From: Sphagnum compactum | Taxonomy: Eukaryota; Bryophyta; Sphagnopsida; Sphagnales | Direction: 5' to 3' | Assembly (NCBI GenBank): GCA_965153455.1 | Contig: OZ234503.1 | Coordinates: 8,400,157 to 8,464,156, forward strand | DNA: 64,000 nt | In this document: piece after piece, positions 50,525-63,400 of the stretch | Position numbering within the stretch: position 1 is the first letter of the stretch | Layout: every line of letters begins with the position of its first letter | Program-made: the position numbers and the translations under genes | Notes under the pieces: generated by a model | The model's input: the letters and a program-made list of their open reading frames with translations, nothing else | Database searches by the model: none | Told to the model about the DNA's origin: nothing

Positions 50525-50810
50525 AACTTGAGCTTCACATTGTTGCACACTATCAATGATGAAAAAAAATCAATTTTGTGAAAATTAAAGTTCATTTGAA
50601 TGAAAATATTGAATGACATTGCATGCAATTGAATTGAATTGAATTCAAGCTTCTAAATTTAATTCAATTTAACTCAAATTGAATTGAATCTAAATTCTTG
50701 AATTTAATTTTTTTATCAAGTGCCAATTAAATTTTAATTTGATTCAATTGAATTGAATTCAAATTCAAATTCAGAAAAATGAGATGCAAATTGGTGCATA
50801 AGCCATGAAA
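50525..50810 (-). repeat. Long inverted repeat, right copy (flanks hAT relic)
   Basis: Pairs with 45115-45445. The plus strand here reads CAATTTTGTGAAAATTAAAG, TTCATTTGAATGAAAATATT, an AATTGAATT-rich core, then CAAATTCAAATTCAG and GCAAATTGGTG. Each block has its reverse complement in the left copy in the right order. Confidence 0.7.
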
Positions 50811-51374
50811 ATCTATTCTTTTCAATGGTGTTGACAAAAAGAAAAACTTTGGAAAGACATGGAGATTTTTTCAGAAATTCTATTCAAAATTTGGCCCTTT
50901 TTTGAGTTAAAAATGAATATTTGACAATATATTATTTACCACAAAACATTCAATAGGAAATTTACAAAATTTTAATTTAATTATCTCTTTTTGGCAAAAT
51001 CTCACTAGTAAAAAAAAAGGCAAATGGAAATATGTATATATTTGGTCACCATGGTGCAAAAATTCACCACCAAAAAAAAAAAAAAACTAACTGACCTATG
51101 GGTATTTATTTCATGTTTATTTCCCCCAAAAAATCCCCAGCACTCGTTTTTTGGATAATAGGGGAGATTAACTTGACTAGGGTCAGACTAGGGTCCGTTT
51201 TACGGTGGACGACGACGACGACGAGGATCATCCGTCCGTCCGTCCAGCGACGAAGAAACTTCGTTGGCTGTCTAGCCTGTTTGTGCGCAATTCCTTTCTC
51301 GTTTCATTTTCTTTTGTCTCTCGCCATCGCCATCGCTCTGTGGCTCTCCTCTGCGTCAAGCTTTCGAGAACAGG
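50811..51374 (+). promoter_or_regulatory. 5' flank and leader of the HP30 gene
   Basis: AT-rich up to about 51170, then abruptly GC-rich with a GAC microsatellite at 51208-51223 and GTCCGTCCGTCC at about 51233-51244. The GC-rich part is probably the leader. No clear TATA box was assigned. Confidence 0.45.
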
Positions 51375-54327
51375 ATGCAGGCCAACAAAGTGCAGGCCAA
51401 CAAGGGCACCATATCGACGAGAATGGAGGGCGGGAATCCGCTTCAGTTGGTGCAATCCAAGATGCGGGAGCTGGACGTGCAAGTGAAGTCGTGGATGAAG
51501 AAGCAATCGGCTCCTGTTGAAGTTGCGCTGGTCACAGCCGGAAGTGCAGTACAAGGAGGTGCCATCGGTGCTCTCATGGGAACTTTCACGGCGGATATGG
51601 CTTCTTCCTTGCCCACGGCCACACCTGGCCTTAACCCCCAAACTGCCGCATCTCTCCAACAAGCAAAAGTAGGGTTTTCTCTTTGTGTGTATATGTGTGT
51701 TTCTCTTTCGTTCTGGTGCTGGGGTTTCGTATTTTCTTCGGCTGAACGATGTTGTATGTGTTTTTTTTCCTCTTTTGATATGCGGCTTTGCATAGACATA
51801 AATGACAAAACTAAAACCCCAAGGTAGAGACGACTATGGAGGGCTTTGGAAACCCTGTATGTATGAACATGCTCTGGGAACTATTGGAATCAGTTGAATC
51901 TGGATATCCTACTCTTAATGAACTTCTCTATTTGGTGTTGAGGTTTTGTGAAAGGATTCTATCACCAGAGCCCCACATTCACCAAGCAAGAGAATTTTAG
52001 GTCTATTTTCGATGGGCATATGTTCAGCTTGAATGTGAAGCTCATGTAGGAGCGGTGGTGATGGAACTTTTGCATAATTAGACTTTGTAGTGGGAGTTCG
52101 AGGGCTGAAGATGGAGAAATGTATGGCAGGCATTTGCAGGAGGACCCATGATGCAGGCTCGCAATTTTGCAGTGATGACAGGTGTCAATGCAGGAATCAC
52201 ATGTGCAATGAGACGGTGGCGTGGTGTGGAAGATGTCAAAACAAGGTATCTTCTCTTTCTCCTGACCCTATATCTGAAACCCTTTTTATGAAACCTCTTC
52301 TGTTGCTTTTGTTCCTAAACGCAAGGCAAGTGGCCTTGTATGATTGAACTGACAGAGGTGGAGTGGCCTCCAGAAGAAGCCTAACCCTCCCTGTCGTGTT
52401 CACTGTGACAGACTTGAGAAACAAGCTTTACATGAAGGCTAAATCACGCCCCCCCCCCCCACCCCCCCCACACCCCCAAAACTTGTATGTTGAAGTAAAG
52501 CTCTGAATGAGGGTCTGTCTTTGGAGAGTGGATTTCATCTGGAATAAAAGTCACTCAGCCTTTTTGTCAACTAGATTGGTTTCCTGATTGTTAGCATGAC
52601 AGCATGGTACAGTTCTAAAGCTGGCTGGTTATTTACAACTATGAACTAGGAGTGCACGTCCTTGACCAACCTCAAATCATTTCAACATGAAATCAGAGAG
52701 CTCTCAGTGTAGTGCTGCTTATAGCAGGCAGCAATTGTGTTAGTTTTGATTTCATAGTCATGGATTGCAGCATGGTAGCAGCATTTGGTTCAGGAGCTGT
52801 TTTCTCAGCAGTAAGTGGAATGGGTGGCCCAAATCTTGCTGGCAATGCTGTCACCACAGGCATTTTCTTCGCTCTTATACAAGGAGCCATATTCAAGGTG
52901 ATAAAGTTGTTTCTTTCATCTGTTTGGAGTGAAGGCATGAACTTCTAGTTGAAACTGTGCAGTGATGTTGAGGAGCTCATAGGCAAAAAGTTTCAGATGA
53001 TATTCCTTGGATAGTGTCCCTGTTCAGATTGTCTTTGTCTCTATGCCTCCAGGTTGTATTCTTATTGCCTCAAGGAGGTTTTGGTCAGAGTTACAGGAAA
53101 CAAAGTCTTGTCTGAATAACTCCTCTTTTTTATCCAGGAACTTCGAGCCTCTCTAGCACGTTCAGGATGTATGGGGGAAGGAATGACATGTGTGGAATGA
53201 TTTGAGTACTGTTTGACAATGGTTTATATATCACATGCAGGTAGGGCAGCAGTTTGCAATGTCACAGGCGCCTACTGAGGACAATTTATATTCTCAAGGA
53301 AAGAGCATGCTAAACAACCTTGGTTTGCAAAAGTATGAGAAGAACTTGAAGAAGGGATTGCTTACTGATTCAACCCTACCTCTATTGAATGATAGGTACG
53401 TTCCTCCTCTCTATCTGAGCCACAATGAAGAAGTGCCAGCAACAATTCAATGTCTAAACATCTTTTCTTGTTCCTGTGGTATTGGGTGTGGGGCATTTTG
53501 GCAAAGAGCCACTGAATCAAAAGTTTCAGGATTCTAGTGTTTTCCCCTCTTTGTGCTGGTCAACAATAGATTCAAACAAACTTATGGGACAGCAAATCTT
53601 TCAAAAGTCAGTCCTGTCGTCTCAGCAGAGCAAATTCATGACATACTACTGAGGATTCATCCTTCTTCCCCACATATGTGAATTGCAGCACATTTGTGCT
53701 TCATGTTGGAAAGATGGGATTCATTTGCTGTATTGAACAGGCTTTCTTATATGGTCTTGCTGCAATTACGATATGGTAGTGTTTCACCTCAAATTGTCTT
53801 GGTTGCCATGCAGTGCACTTAGGGATGTGCGCATTCCACCAGGACCAAGGCTTCTCATTCTGGATCACATAAGAAGGTGTGTGAATTGATGTACAGTTAC
53901 ATGAACAATCCATCAGTATTCTTTTTTGTTCTGATCAATGTATTGTTGTGAATTGTTCAATACATTTAGGGCCCTTATCATCTTACCTCCTAGAGCATGT
54001 GAGCTTTGTCTGCTCCAAAGTCTTAATATTTACTGGATGGTTTCCATGATATTTTCAAACCCTGATTTGGGTGAAGCAATTAGCAGTTGTAAATTTGTTT
54101 TATTGACAATATGGATGTGAGCATTGACACTCAAATCACAATGAACAGAATTGTGAAGGCGCTGGACAGTATGTGAGTGTGGTTGTTGTACAATTGAAAA
54201 GACACTTATTACTGGAATAATGGTGATGGCAATGCCAAGTCTTTGCCTGGTTAGATGAAGAAACAGACCTTGATGTTACCTGGTGGATTTTGATTGCAGG
54301 CAGGAAGAATTCTCAGGAAACAAGTAA
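51375..54327 (+). CDS. HP30: HP30-type plastid inner-envelope protein (Tim17/Tim22/Tim23 family with SAM domain), 260 aa
   Basis: Six exons, 51375-51668, 52130-52245, 52771-52897, 53241-53395, 53814-53876, 54300-54327, all GT-AG, joining to 261 codons. The protein belongs to the PRAT (Tim17/22/23) family, close to Arabidopsis HP30-1/HP30-2, linked to import of transit-peptide-less proteins through the chloroplast inner envelope. Domains: an amphipathic N-terminus (PLQLVQSKMRELDVQVKSWM), four glycine-rich membrane segments at about residues 48-165 (VQGGAIGALMGTF, GGPMMQARNFAVMTGVNAGI, VAAFGSGAVFSAVSG, NAVTTGIFFALIQGAIFK), then a SAM-like helical domain from about 185 (LGLQKYEKNLKKGLLTDSTL, SALRDVRIPPGPRLLILDHI). 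Length equals that of the family. The start is the ATG before QANKVQANKG, with a small QANK duplication. The C-rich run at 52449-52460 lies in intron 2. No defects were seen. Confidence 0.93.
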
Positions 54328-55189
54328 TTTGCACAGGCACCAAAAGAGGGTGATTGCATCGTAGTTTTGATAGGTAACAGAGTGAGCAGTCCCTTGTAGC
54401 TCACAGTTCACTGCTTACAGTCAAACACAATATTTGTCACTACTTGTAGCACCAATGTGTCATGGCCTATGACTCAGCATGCATTCTGTCTTTCAAGACA
54501 AGCTTGATTTTTGATACCAACAGAGGCTTCAGGTTTTGACAGACCTGCAGATTCATTTGCATATATTGAAGGTATGCTCTTTGAGTTTTGTGTAAGTTTG
54601 AGGTACGACTATATGTGTGTGAGTAGAATCTGTGCCTTTTGTTAATCCAATGAGCTAAAAGACTGTGAATGACATACTTGGTTGATTGCTCAGGCTAACC
54701 ATTTTGTTGTTGCAAACAACAACTTTCTCACAATACTTGAAGGTTCTCAAATGTTAGCCTTGATATTACTAGTTTCAAATAGGTCTAATTTCCATCAAGT
54801 CATGCAGCTTTCCCTGTTATGCAGATTCATTTGAATCAGACCGAAGTGGTTGAACTCATTTTGCGAGGTAAGGTGAAGAGGGCATTGATATGAGAGAATT
54901 TTGATGAACAATACAAAGTGATATCAAGCATTGAGTATCAATTGATAGATAATAACATTTCTCAGTAGGTTGGTTTGCACATCTTGGCATTTCACCAATG
55001 TATGTTTACTGGCATATTCAAAACAACCAAACATTCTCAAATGAAACTTGATCTTATTACAATTTCTCGTTACCACTTGAATGAGTTGCTAGGTAATGAA
55101 AAACTGTGAATCTTTTGTGATTTGTTCTTGGATTATTAATTAGCCTTTCAATTCTCACCAAGTTTACTTTGGCCGTCAAAGTCCTGATG
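54328..55189. other. Spacer between HP30 and SPO11-2
   Basis: 3' flank of HP30. No open frame or RNA gene was recognised. Confidence 0.5.
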
Positions 55190-55450
55190 TGTGAATATGG
55201 GTGGTATTGCTCTCTTAGTGTGTAAAGGGGTTTGGCATTCCTTTCCCACTGTGTGCATAGTGTTAGTATTGTTCTCCTTAGGTGTGAACGGGGTTGTCAT
55301 TCCTTTCTCAATCTGTGAAAAGCATCGGTATTGATTTCCTTAAGTGTGAACGAGGTTGGCATTCTTGTCCCAATCTGTCAAAATCATTGGTATTGTTTTG
55401 CTCAGTGTGAACGGAGTTGACATTCTCCCTGTGTGTGAATGGGGTTTTGG
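55190..55450. repeat. About 60-bp degenerate tandem repeat upstream of SPO11-2
   Basis: Four to five units with the pattern AGTGTGAACGRGGTTGRCATTC, a CCTTTCTCAATCTGTGAAAA-type joint, and TTGGTATTGTTTTCCTTA-type ending. Copies near 55210, 55278, 55342 and 55402 are most evident. It ends about 90 bp before the SPO11-2 start codon. Confidence 0.75.
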
Positions 55451-55539
55451 TCTTCCTTTCTTCCTTTTGTTGCTGATTCCGTGCGTGTGTGTGTGTTTGC
55501 CGACGCATTTGTGCGTTGCAAAAGCGTTCTTTTGTGGCG

Positions 55540-58500
55540 ATGGAGGCCAGCAGACCCTGGTGCTTGGCTGACAATAGTACTCCTTCGCAGGTAATTCTTC
55601 CTTCTCCACTCTGCCCTTCGAAAAAACTAGAGACGGAGCTATGTTTTAGAGGAAAAATCGAAGTTGTTTTCTCGTCATTTCCATTTCTTGTTTCTCTGGT
55701 TTATTTCTACTTCTGGTTATTCGGATTCTTTTCACGCTCGCGTTCTCAGTGAGGATTCCAGAAGATGCGCGAGGAGCACTGTTTTAAATCTACTCGTCGC
55801 TGGTAGTCTCTCGTCGTAGAGGAGAACCAAAATTGACCGCAAACATACGCCATCCAAGTTATTTCCACCTATCTGCATAGTCAATTCCACTCAGATGTAT
55901 GCAATGTGATGAAATGCGCAGACTCGTAGCAGAATTGAATGCCTTGTGAAGCACTTTTTGGACAGCTTGGTAGCGCCTGAACCTGCAATCGAACCTCTTT
56001 CCATGGCGCGTTCCTCAATCTTGCGATTCTGTTGAGTTCATATCTCTGTATATTTTCCTTGCTCGCAGTCCCTAGGACAATATAACAGATGGATTAAAGA
56101 ATCGTTGCAAGAAGTACCTGGAGTGCAGAGAAAAATTGAACTGGAAGGCACCAGCAGCTTCCAATGACGTCCAGAAGAATAGGTTCCGATCGATCAAGAA
56201 GATAATGTGGCTTCAAGAAGTGAGTAATTTTTTGGTTATGTGCAGGTTTGCAGAACATCGCGTAATACAGAAGCACACGACAGATTTTTTGGTCCAGGCT
56301 GCATCTACTTATCAGACGCTGTCTACGACAAATCTTTCACAAGAAAGAACGGTGAAAACAGCTACTATCGAGGTGTCTATCTCTTCCGAAAATGCATATA
56401 TATATATGTTCTGCAGGCTTTCCTCAGGTTTCTGCAGGGATTTATTGTATCATTCATAAAGAATTCTTTGTGAGACTTGGCCTCATGAATGATCCAGTCT
56501 ATATGTTGTTTGTAAGAGTCTAACTTGGTGTTTCTCGCACCACTATTATTGTCTCATGAATGACATCATGTACACGCTATTTTTGCTTGCAACATTGCCT
56601 GGACTTTGGATTATGGTATTATTTGATCTTTATCACAAATTTGTTGTGTTTCTTGCAGTCTGGAAGTTGTTGGAACTATGTTACAAGTTGCTTGGACTTG
56701 GAAAGGATGTGACTCAGCGTGAGCTTTTCTACATGCTACTGACAGATGCAGCTGCGAAAGTTGAGAGCCAAGCTCAAGTGAATGAATCAATTCAAGGTGC
56801 ACTCCAGGCTTCATCAAGTGAAAGAATAGGGCTTTTTGGTCATTTTAGCGGCTAGAATCACTACAATAAGAAAGTGCCTATGATTTCCTGATCAATCAAG
56901 CAGACAATGAGAATTGCATCAGCCACATGTGCAGCCCAATTTCTCTACAGAATGTAGCAGTGTTGTTCTTAATGTCAGGAATCCACACAAGAAATTCACT
57001 TTTTTCCTTTTACACATTGTTGATCACTTTTCAAATGGATGTAGCTGCAAGTGTGCAAGTCCTGGAATGAAGATGTGTTCTTTTTACTTGCAGATGTTGT
57101 GGCTCTGTTACGTTGTGATCGACGAAGCCTTGGAATTCTTGCATCCAGTAGAGGATCTGTTGTTGGACGCCTTGTAATTGAGGTACTTTGGATATTAATG
57201 CTTTGGAAAGCAATGAATGAACTGGAGCCTACAGCCAAGGAGCTTTCAAATAGCTGTTTTTAAGCAATATGAACCTTCACATTTTGGAACTCATTTGGCG
57301 AAAGTATTGTTACAGAGTGTACTTCTCTAGCTGGAAAAACCTTACATCATTGTTTCTTTGCAGGAGGCTGGTGGTGATATAGTGGATTGCAGTCGCTTGG
57401 GATCAAGTGCTCATGTGATCAGTGGAGACTTGAATCTTCAGCAGAAGTTCCAATCTGATGCTAGATATATACTTGTTGTGGAGAAGGTTCTTACCCCTTG
57501 ACCACTGCAGAAAGCCACACAACAACATAGCTAGACATCTAAGGTGACAAGGACAGAGTGCAGCACTAGTCTGATGAAACTTCTTGCATCATATTGGAGA
57601 AATGTGGTTATATGTGGGGATTGGATTTTTTCTGTGATTCACTACCAGGACGCAATCTTCCAGCGATTAGTTGAGGATCGATTTTTCCAGTCAGTTCCAA
57701 GCATTATCATCACTGCAAAGGGCTACCCTGATTTGGCTTCCAGGTACTTAGACTATTGTTGAGGAGCTTTTGGATGTTGACCTTCAGGATATTATTGCCT
57801 CCTTGAACTGAATTTGTATTGGTCACATTGTTCACAGGATTCTGTGATTTCTTGTAGGGACTATATAACCATGAGCATCAGCAGAGTGTAGGAGACTTTA
57901 CTCTACTCAAAGCCTGTCAAACAGCTGGTTCAATTCTAATGTGCAGGGCACTGTTGCATCGACTGCACAAGGAGTTTCCGAGCTTACCTATAGTGGCACT
58001 AGTGGATTGGTATGTGATTCACTAATCCTTTCAAGACTCAAATTTCATCTTTGCCACATATTTAAGGTATCTCTAGTGGATCTGCCAATGAATCTCAAAG
58101 CTTGAGCCAGTTCTGCCCCACTCAATTTCCTCCTAACCTTCAAAAGTTGCTGTGAGAACTCTCCAGGAATCCAGGGGGCCTGGCAATCCTTTGTACATTC
58201 AAGTTTGGGAGTATAAGAATGGGCCTAGAGGCTCCAAAATATGGTAAATGACTCACATGGCATGTCCATTTCAATCCTAGATAAGACTGTGGAGGAGCAA
58301 GGCATCAGGTAGTGAAAGGACTACGAACATGATCATTCAACACAGAGATAGGTGAAGTCAGATGATAGACAGAGTGGAAGCTTATCAAGACAACAAAAAC
58401 TTGCCATTGCTAAGAAAGGGTTGCAAGTATTGAGTAATGAGTCTGCATTTAAGGATCTTCTTGCTGGAACCTAAATAGTAGGTATATCTCTGTCTGGAAC

Positions 58501-58919
58501 TATGGTCCACAGTGTGTGATGTAAAATGGCTTGGATTACGACAACAAGACATTCAAACCTATGTACCAAAAGAAGCTTTTGTAAATCTTGAAGATCGAGA
58601 TCGAACATTGGCAAACAGTTTACTGACATCAAAGATGTTAAAGGTAACCAGCTCACTCTTTCCAACATTCTTTTGTAAGGTTGAACTTCTATTTCTGCAT
58701 CCTGATACTCACAACTGACCACAGAAACTGAGGCCACAACCACAGGTTCAAACTGAAGATTGTTGTAATGCTTTGCAGAACCAAGAAGAGTACAAGGGGG
58801 AGATTCTTGAAATGCTTGTGTCTGGCCAGAAAGCTGAGATTGAGGCTCTATATGCTCATGGCTACAACTTTCTAACCAGGTTCATCACACAAAAACTTGT
58901 ACAAAGAGATTACATTTGA
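55540..58919 (+). CDS. SPO11-2: SPO11-2, meiotic DNA double-strand-break protein (Topo VI A family); N-terminal exons uncertain
   Basis: SPO11-2 acts in the nucleus with SPO11-1 and MTOPVIB to make the breaks that start meiotic recombination. Well-supported exons: 56246-56372, 56659-56796, 57094-57182, 57364-57486, 57649-57743, 57947-58009, 58167-58243, 58513-58643, 58779-58919. They join in frame to 327 residues. Key parts: VTQRELFYMLL with the catalytic tyrosine of the 5Y-CAP domain, SLGILASSRGSVVGRLVIE, the Toprim start ILVVEKDAIFQRL (conserved Glu), IIITAKGYPDLASR, and VDWNPGGLAILCTFKFGS holding the Asp-rich metal site. The end reads LVQRDYI then TGA, as in plant SPO11-2. The first exon is probably 55540-55590 (MEASRPWCLADN). 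Exon 2 is unsure: 56069-56113 keeps phase with a 132-bp intron, whereas the alternative ending at 56219 would need a 26-bp intron. The total would be about 359 aa, somewhat shorter than the Arabidopsis protein. Confidence 0.92.
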
Positions 58920-60481
58920 CTAGTGCATAGTCTCTGTTCAGATGATTGTCTACACTTTCATGCATCATCAATTGCTTTTTGAGGCACTTGCCCCTTGTTT
59001 CATGTACAAGACCTCATGCATAACATGTAGAAAAAGAAGCAAACCTTCATCATCATCTCATCATTACATTCCACAGATGGTGAAGCAGAAAAAGTTTCCC
59101 ACTATATGAGTTTTTGAGTACCATCTTCGTATGTTGTCTTCCTGCATTGGGTTTTTCAACTCCTTGATGTAGTTCTAAGATTACAGCAAGAGAACTACAA
59201 TGGAACACACACATTTCTTTCATACTTAGAACACACACATTTCTTTCATTTCTAGTTTAGTTAGCATGTCTTTCCATTTACCTACTTATGAGATTGCATA
59301 CAGAGGGCCTACATAGAGGGTAGTGGTTGTTGCACATTGTTCATAGCATGTATTACCTTATGCTTCATATCTTACACATATTTCATGTTTTTACCTTGAA
59401 AGCAACAGCATTATAACCAGGTGTAGAAGACAAGAATATCATGTTGAGTGACACAAGAATAACAATCTATTAATGAATGAATTGAAGAACAAATCAAACT
59501 TTTGTGAGAGGATCAATTTCATTTGATTGATTTAAACCTTTATAGGGTTCAGAACTAAATAATATCAACCAAACATCTCTCACATGGTGCTAAAAACTCA
59601 CTCTGAACTCAGAGATATGGTTTTTTTCATTGATAGCAATTTGCAGTCTAGAGTTTTGTTATGTGGTTCTGCTCAAAGAAGAGACACAACAACATCATGA
59701 ACCAGTCGTAGAAATTAGAGGGTGATTTACTAATTCCTATTGTACATGCCATACAACTCCCATGGCAACAGAATGGATACATAAACGGCCTACTGCGAAA
59801 CAGCTCTACAAGAGAAATTTCATAGTGTGCTTTCTTCTGAGCTTTGTTTTCTGGAGTTGGCTATATAATGGTGGCTACTGAAGAGATGACATGACATAAA
59901 ACTTGCAGAGCCACCGTGACAGAAAACAATGCAGAGATCACATGAATTAAAACTTACAATTGAGATTTAAGGGGAAAAAAACATGACTTAAAACTTACAA
60001 ATTCAGATTAAGGAAAAAAAAAATCTCTGCATCTTCCAATCAGAAATGGCACCGTTCAATTTCAAGTGGAATTTAGATGCCAATTTTACACTAACACAGA
60101 GAGTTGCTCTTCTTCCAACTGCAAAGATTACAGACAAAGGTGGGCCCATTGGGGTCATCTAAAATCCAATGGCCCATCTACATACAGTACCTGCTGAACC
60201 CATATAGGTTTCAATTCATTTCATACCACCACCCTAAACCCAAGTACCTAGTTGTGGCAAAATCAGATTCTCTCAGGTTTACCACCTGATACCACTGAAA
60301 CCAAAAAAACAAAAGGTTACAAATACCAATGACGGTGATGAGACCTTGTGCACCACCACCACCACTAAACCTTACAGTGCTACAGAAGCGAAGGGAAAAA
60401 ACCCAGCCAGAGAAATTGAAGTATTGATTTGGATGGATCTTTTTGTTGTAACTGAAGATGGGGAAGAAGCCCGACCGTCAC
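58920..60481. other. Spacer between convergent SPO11-2 and GOGAT
   Basis: Should contain both 3' UTRs. An imperfect 22-bp duplication (AACACACACATTTCTTTCAT, twice) lies at about 59200-59250. No other gene was recognised. Confidence 0.55.
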
Positions 60482-63400
60482 TTAATAGCTTTGTTCTGAT
60501 ACAGTGGTGTTGTCACTGAGTGCAGTAGCTTCAACACTGCGCTCAATACATTCCTTCAGAGCACCTAAATCTTCCTCACCTGCCACTGCCAGACAAGCTA
60601 ACCGTGCCTCTTCTTTTGCCTCATTGAGACCCTCGGGGAATTGCCTCCTTCCATGCCCATGATGACTCGATGAAACTGCGTATCTCCCAATTTCCTCCTC
60701 AAGAGGAACAACTGGAATGTCTTCTGGGACAACATCTTTCATCAGGAAGTTGTCTAGCTGAGCCGCTGCTTGGCGACCCTCTGCTATTGCCCACACAACC
60801 AATGATTGACCTCGTCGGCAATCGCCTGCTGCAAATACTCCTTGTAGATTGGTGGCAAATTTTCCATAGTCGGCTTTGAAGTTCGATCTTGCATCCCTCT
60901 CTACTCCCAATTTCTCTGCTATGTTCTGCAGAGAATGATGAGAAAAACACCAAACCATAAATTCACATTTCCATGTGAAAACACCCATTGCTGAACTGTA
61001 GGTACTCAATAGAAGGGGAGAGAAACAGGAAGAATATATAAGGAGAAAATGATTTAATAATTGCTTACTTGCTCAGGGCCCAAGAATCCCATAGCTAGAA
61101 ATACAAGGTCAGCTTCAATCACTTCCTCTGATCCTGCAATTTCCTGCATTACAAACTTTCCACTTGGGTCCTTCTCCCACCGCACATGAACAAGTTCCAA
61201 ACCTGTCACTTCTCCTTTTTCATTCCCTATGAACCTCTTTGTCAGGACTTCATAAGAGCGCGGGTCACTCCCAAACTTTGTCTTGGCCTCCTCATGGCCA
61301 TAGTCTACTCGTAAGATGCGTGGCCACTACCAATAAAACAAAGAACACATTTTCACTTAAAAATCAAATCTTTCATTCACTCATCTTCCAGCTTCATCAA
61401 CAAAGAGAGCTGAACAAATTGAGTAAAATAGGTTGATGGAGGTGATTTACATCTGCTGGACAACAGAAAGACAGAAATTGAGACACTCAGTGACAAACAA
61501 GAAGAAAAGAAACAAAAGGAGAACTTGGATTCTCACCTGCGGCCATGGGTTATTATTAGCCCGAGTTGCGGGTGGTTCAGGGAGAAGCTCTAAGTTCACC
61601 AAATTAGTGCATTCATGTCGAAGAGCAGTTCCAATGCAATCAGTGCCAGTGTCTCCCCCTCCAATCACAACAACCTTCTTCCCTTTTGCTGAGATATAAT
61701 TTCCATCTTGTAACCCACTGTCAAGCAAGCTCTTGGTATTCTTGTGCAAAAACTCCATTGCGAAATGAATGCCTTTCAAATCACGCCCTTGCACTGGCAA
61801 ATCTCTGCAAGAAGAGAATAAAATCCCATTACCAATACTCACATGAATACATATATAAATATGAAGCCACAAAATTTCCATTCCATCAAAGGATTTAAAA
61901 GACCTAAAAAGGTATAAAAAAGGCACACACTGGATTTGATATGTGCTCTAAATTTCTAAGTCAAGATTGATCGAGGGCCTGTTGCACATACCTAGGTTTG
62001 GTCGCACCACAAGCCAGCAGAAGTGAATCGTTGTTCAGTCGAAGATTTTCAACCGAGTAGAGTGGATCAACACCTACATGAGCATTCACAACAAACTGAA
62101 TGCCTTCTTCAGTCATGAGGTTCACCCGTCGCTGCACTATCTCCACCTTATCAGTTTTCATGTTGGGGACACCGTACATCATCAAGCCTCCTATCCGATC
62201 AGATCGCTCATACACAGTCACCCAATGTCCCAATTTGTTCAGTTGGTCTGCAGCTGCCAGCCCTGCTGGTCCACTGCCCACTATAGCCACCTTCTTCCTG
62301 CAAGGATAAATAATAATGTATTACTTCCTATAAGCCTTTGAATCCCCCAAGATCTCTTCATCATGAATTGCAGTGACTAGCTGCCATTTCTCTCCACTGC
62401 CTTCATCAGCTCTCAATGGTCAACATAGAAATGTACATAACAATCTGCTAAAATTTCTGGCAAAATTTTCATTTTTAGCTTGCAAATTTTATAAGCAAGG
62501 ATCGTCTAAGCCTAAGGCATATATAGATGGGCCTTTACATAGAGCACAGTTAGAAGGGAAGGGGAATAGAAAAGGGACAAAGAAACCAGTACCCAGTACG
62601 CTTGACAGGTGGTCTTGGGACCATCCATCCCTCCTCAAATGCTTTGTCAATGATGGTACACTCCATGGTCTTGATAGCTACAGGTTTCTCGATGATGCCC
62701 AGCACACATGATCCCTCGCATGGAGCAGGGCATACACGTCCTGTAAACTCGGGGAAATTATTTGTTTCCAATAGTCTGTCGAGTGCTTCTCGCCACCGGC
62801 CTTGGTAAACCAGCTCGTTCCACTCTGGAATCTTGTTACCAAGTGGACAACCACTTGTCTCCTGCACACAGAAATTTACAGATTTACTCAATACTTCTTC
62901 CCATTTCAAAGAAGATAAACTTGGTGCATGAAACACAGAAGCATGCACACTAGTGTACATAAAAGGTCACTGTTTGTGAGAAATTGCAAAAAGGCAGATT
63001 GATTGCAAAATAAAACGGAGAGTTTTTTTGTAGTCCAGAAAGACCCAACTGTACCTGTTGGCAAAAGGGGGTGCCACAGTCCATGCATCGGGCCGATTGG
63101 GTTTTAAGGAGCGCATCTTGATTTCCATTGGCCAGGACTTCTCCCCAATCCTTCACACGTTCAGCAGCAGGTCTGTAGGGCAGTGCCTCACGCTCATACT
63201 TGACAAACCCGCCATTCTTTACTGCATCTGTTATCTTTGTTGGTCTTTGTTTCTTTGCAACTCCCTGCAATTGCAAAGAATCTCAGCACTAATCTACAAA
63301 ATGCCACCCAAATCACACTCCAAAAAATTTCCAGAAAATTCAAACAAACAGTCAAATCATCAACAATCAAAGAGTCATGCTGAAAAAAATTGTTCACAAT

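Noticed and set aside
51228-51662. 144-codon minus-strand frame
   Set aside because: It is antisense to the first exon of HP30, whose frame is clearly the real one.
56220-56245. 26-bp GT-AG intron in SPO11-2
   Set aside because: Far too short for a plant intron. A 132-bp intron starting at 56114 keeps phase and is preferred, though not proven.
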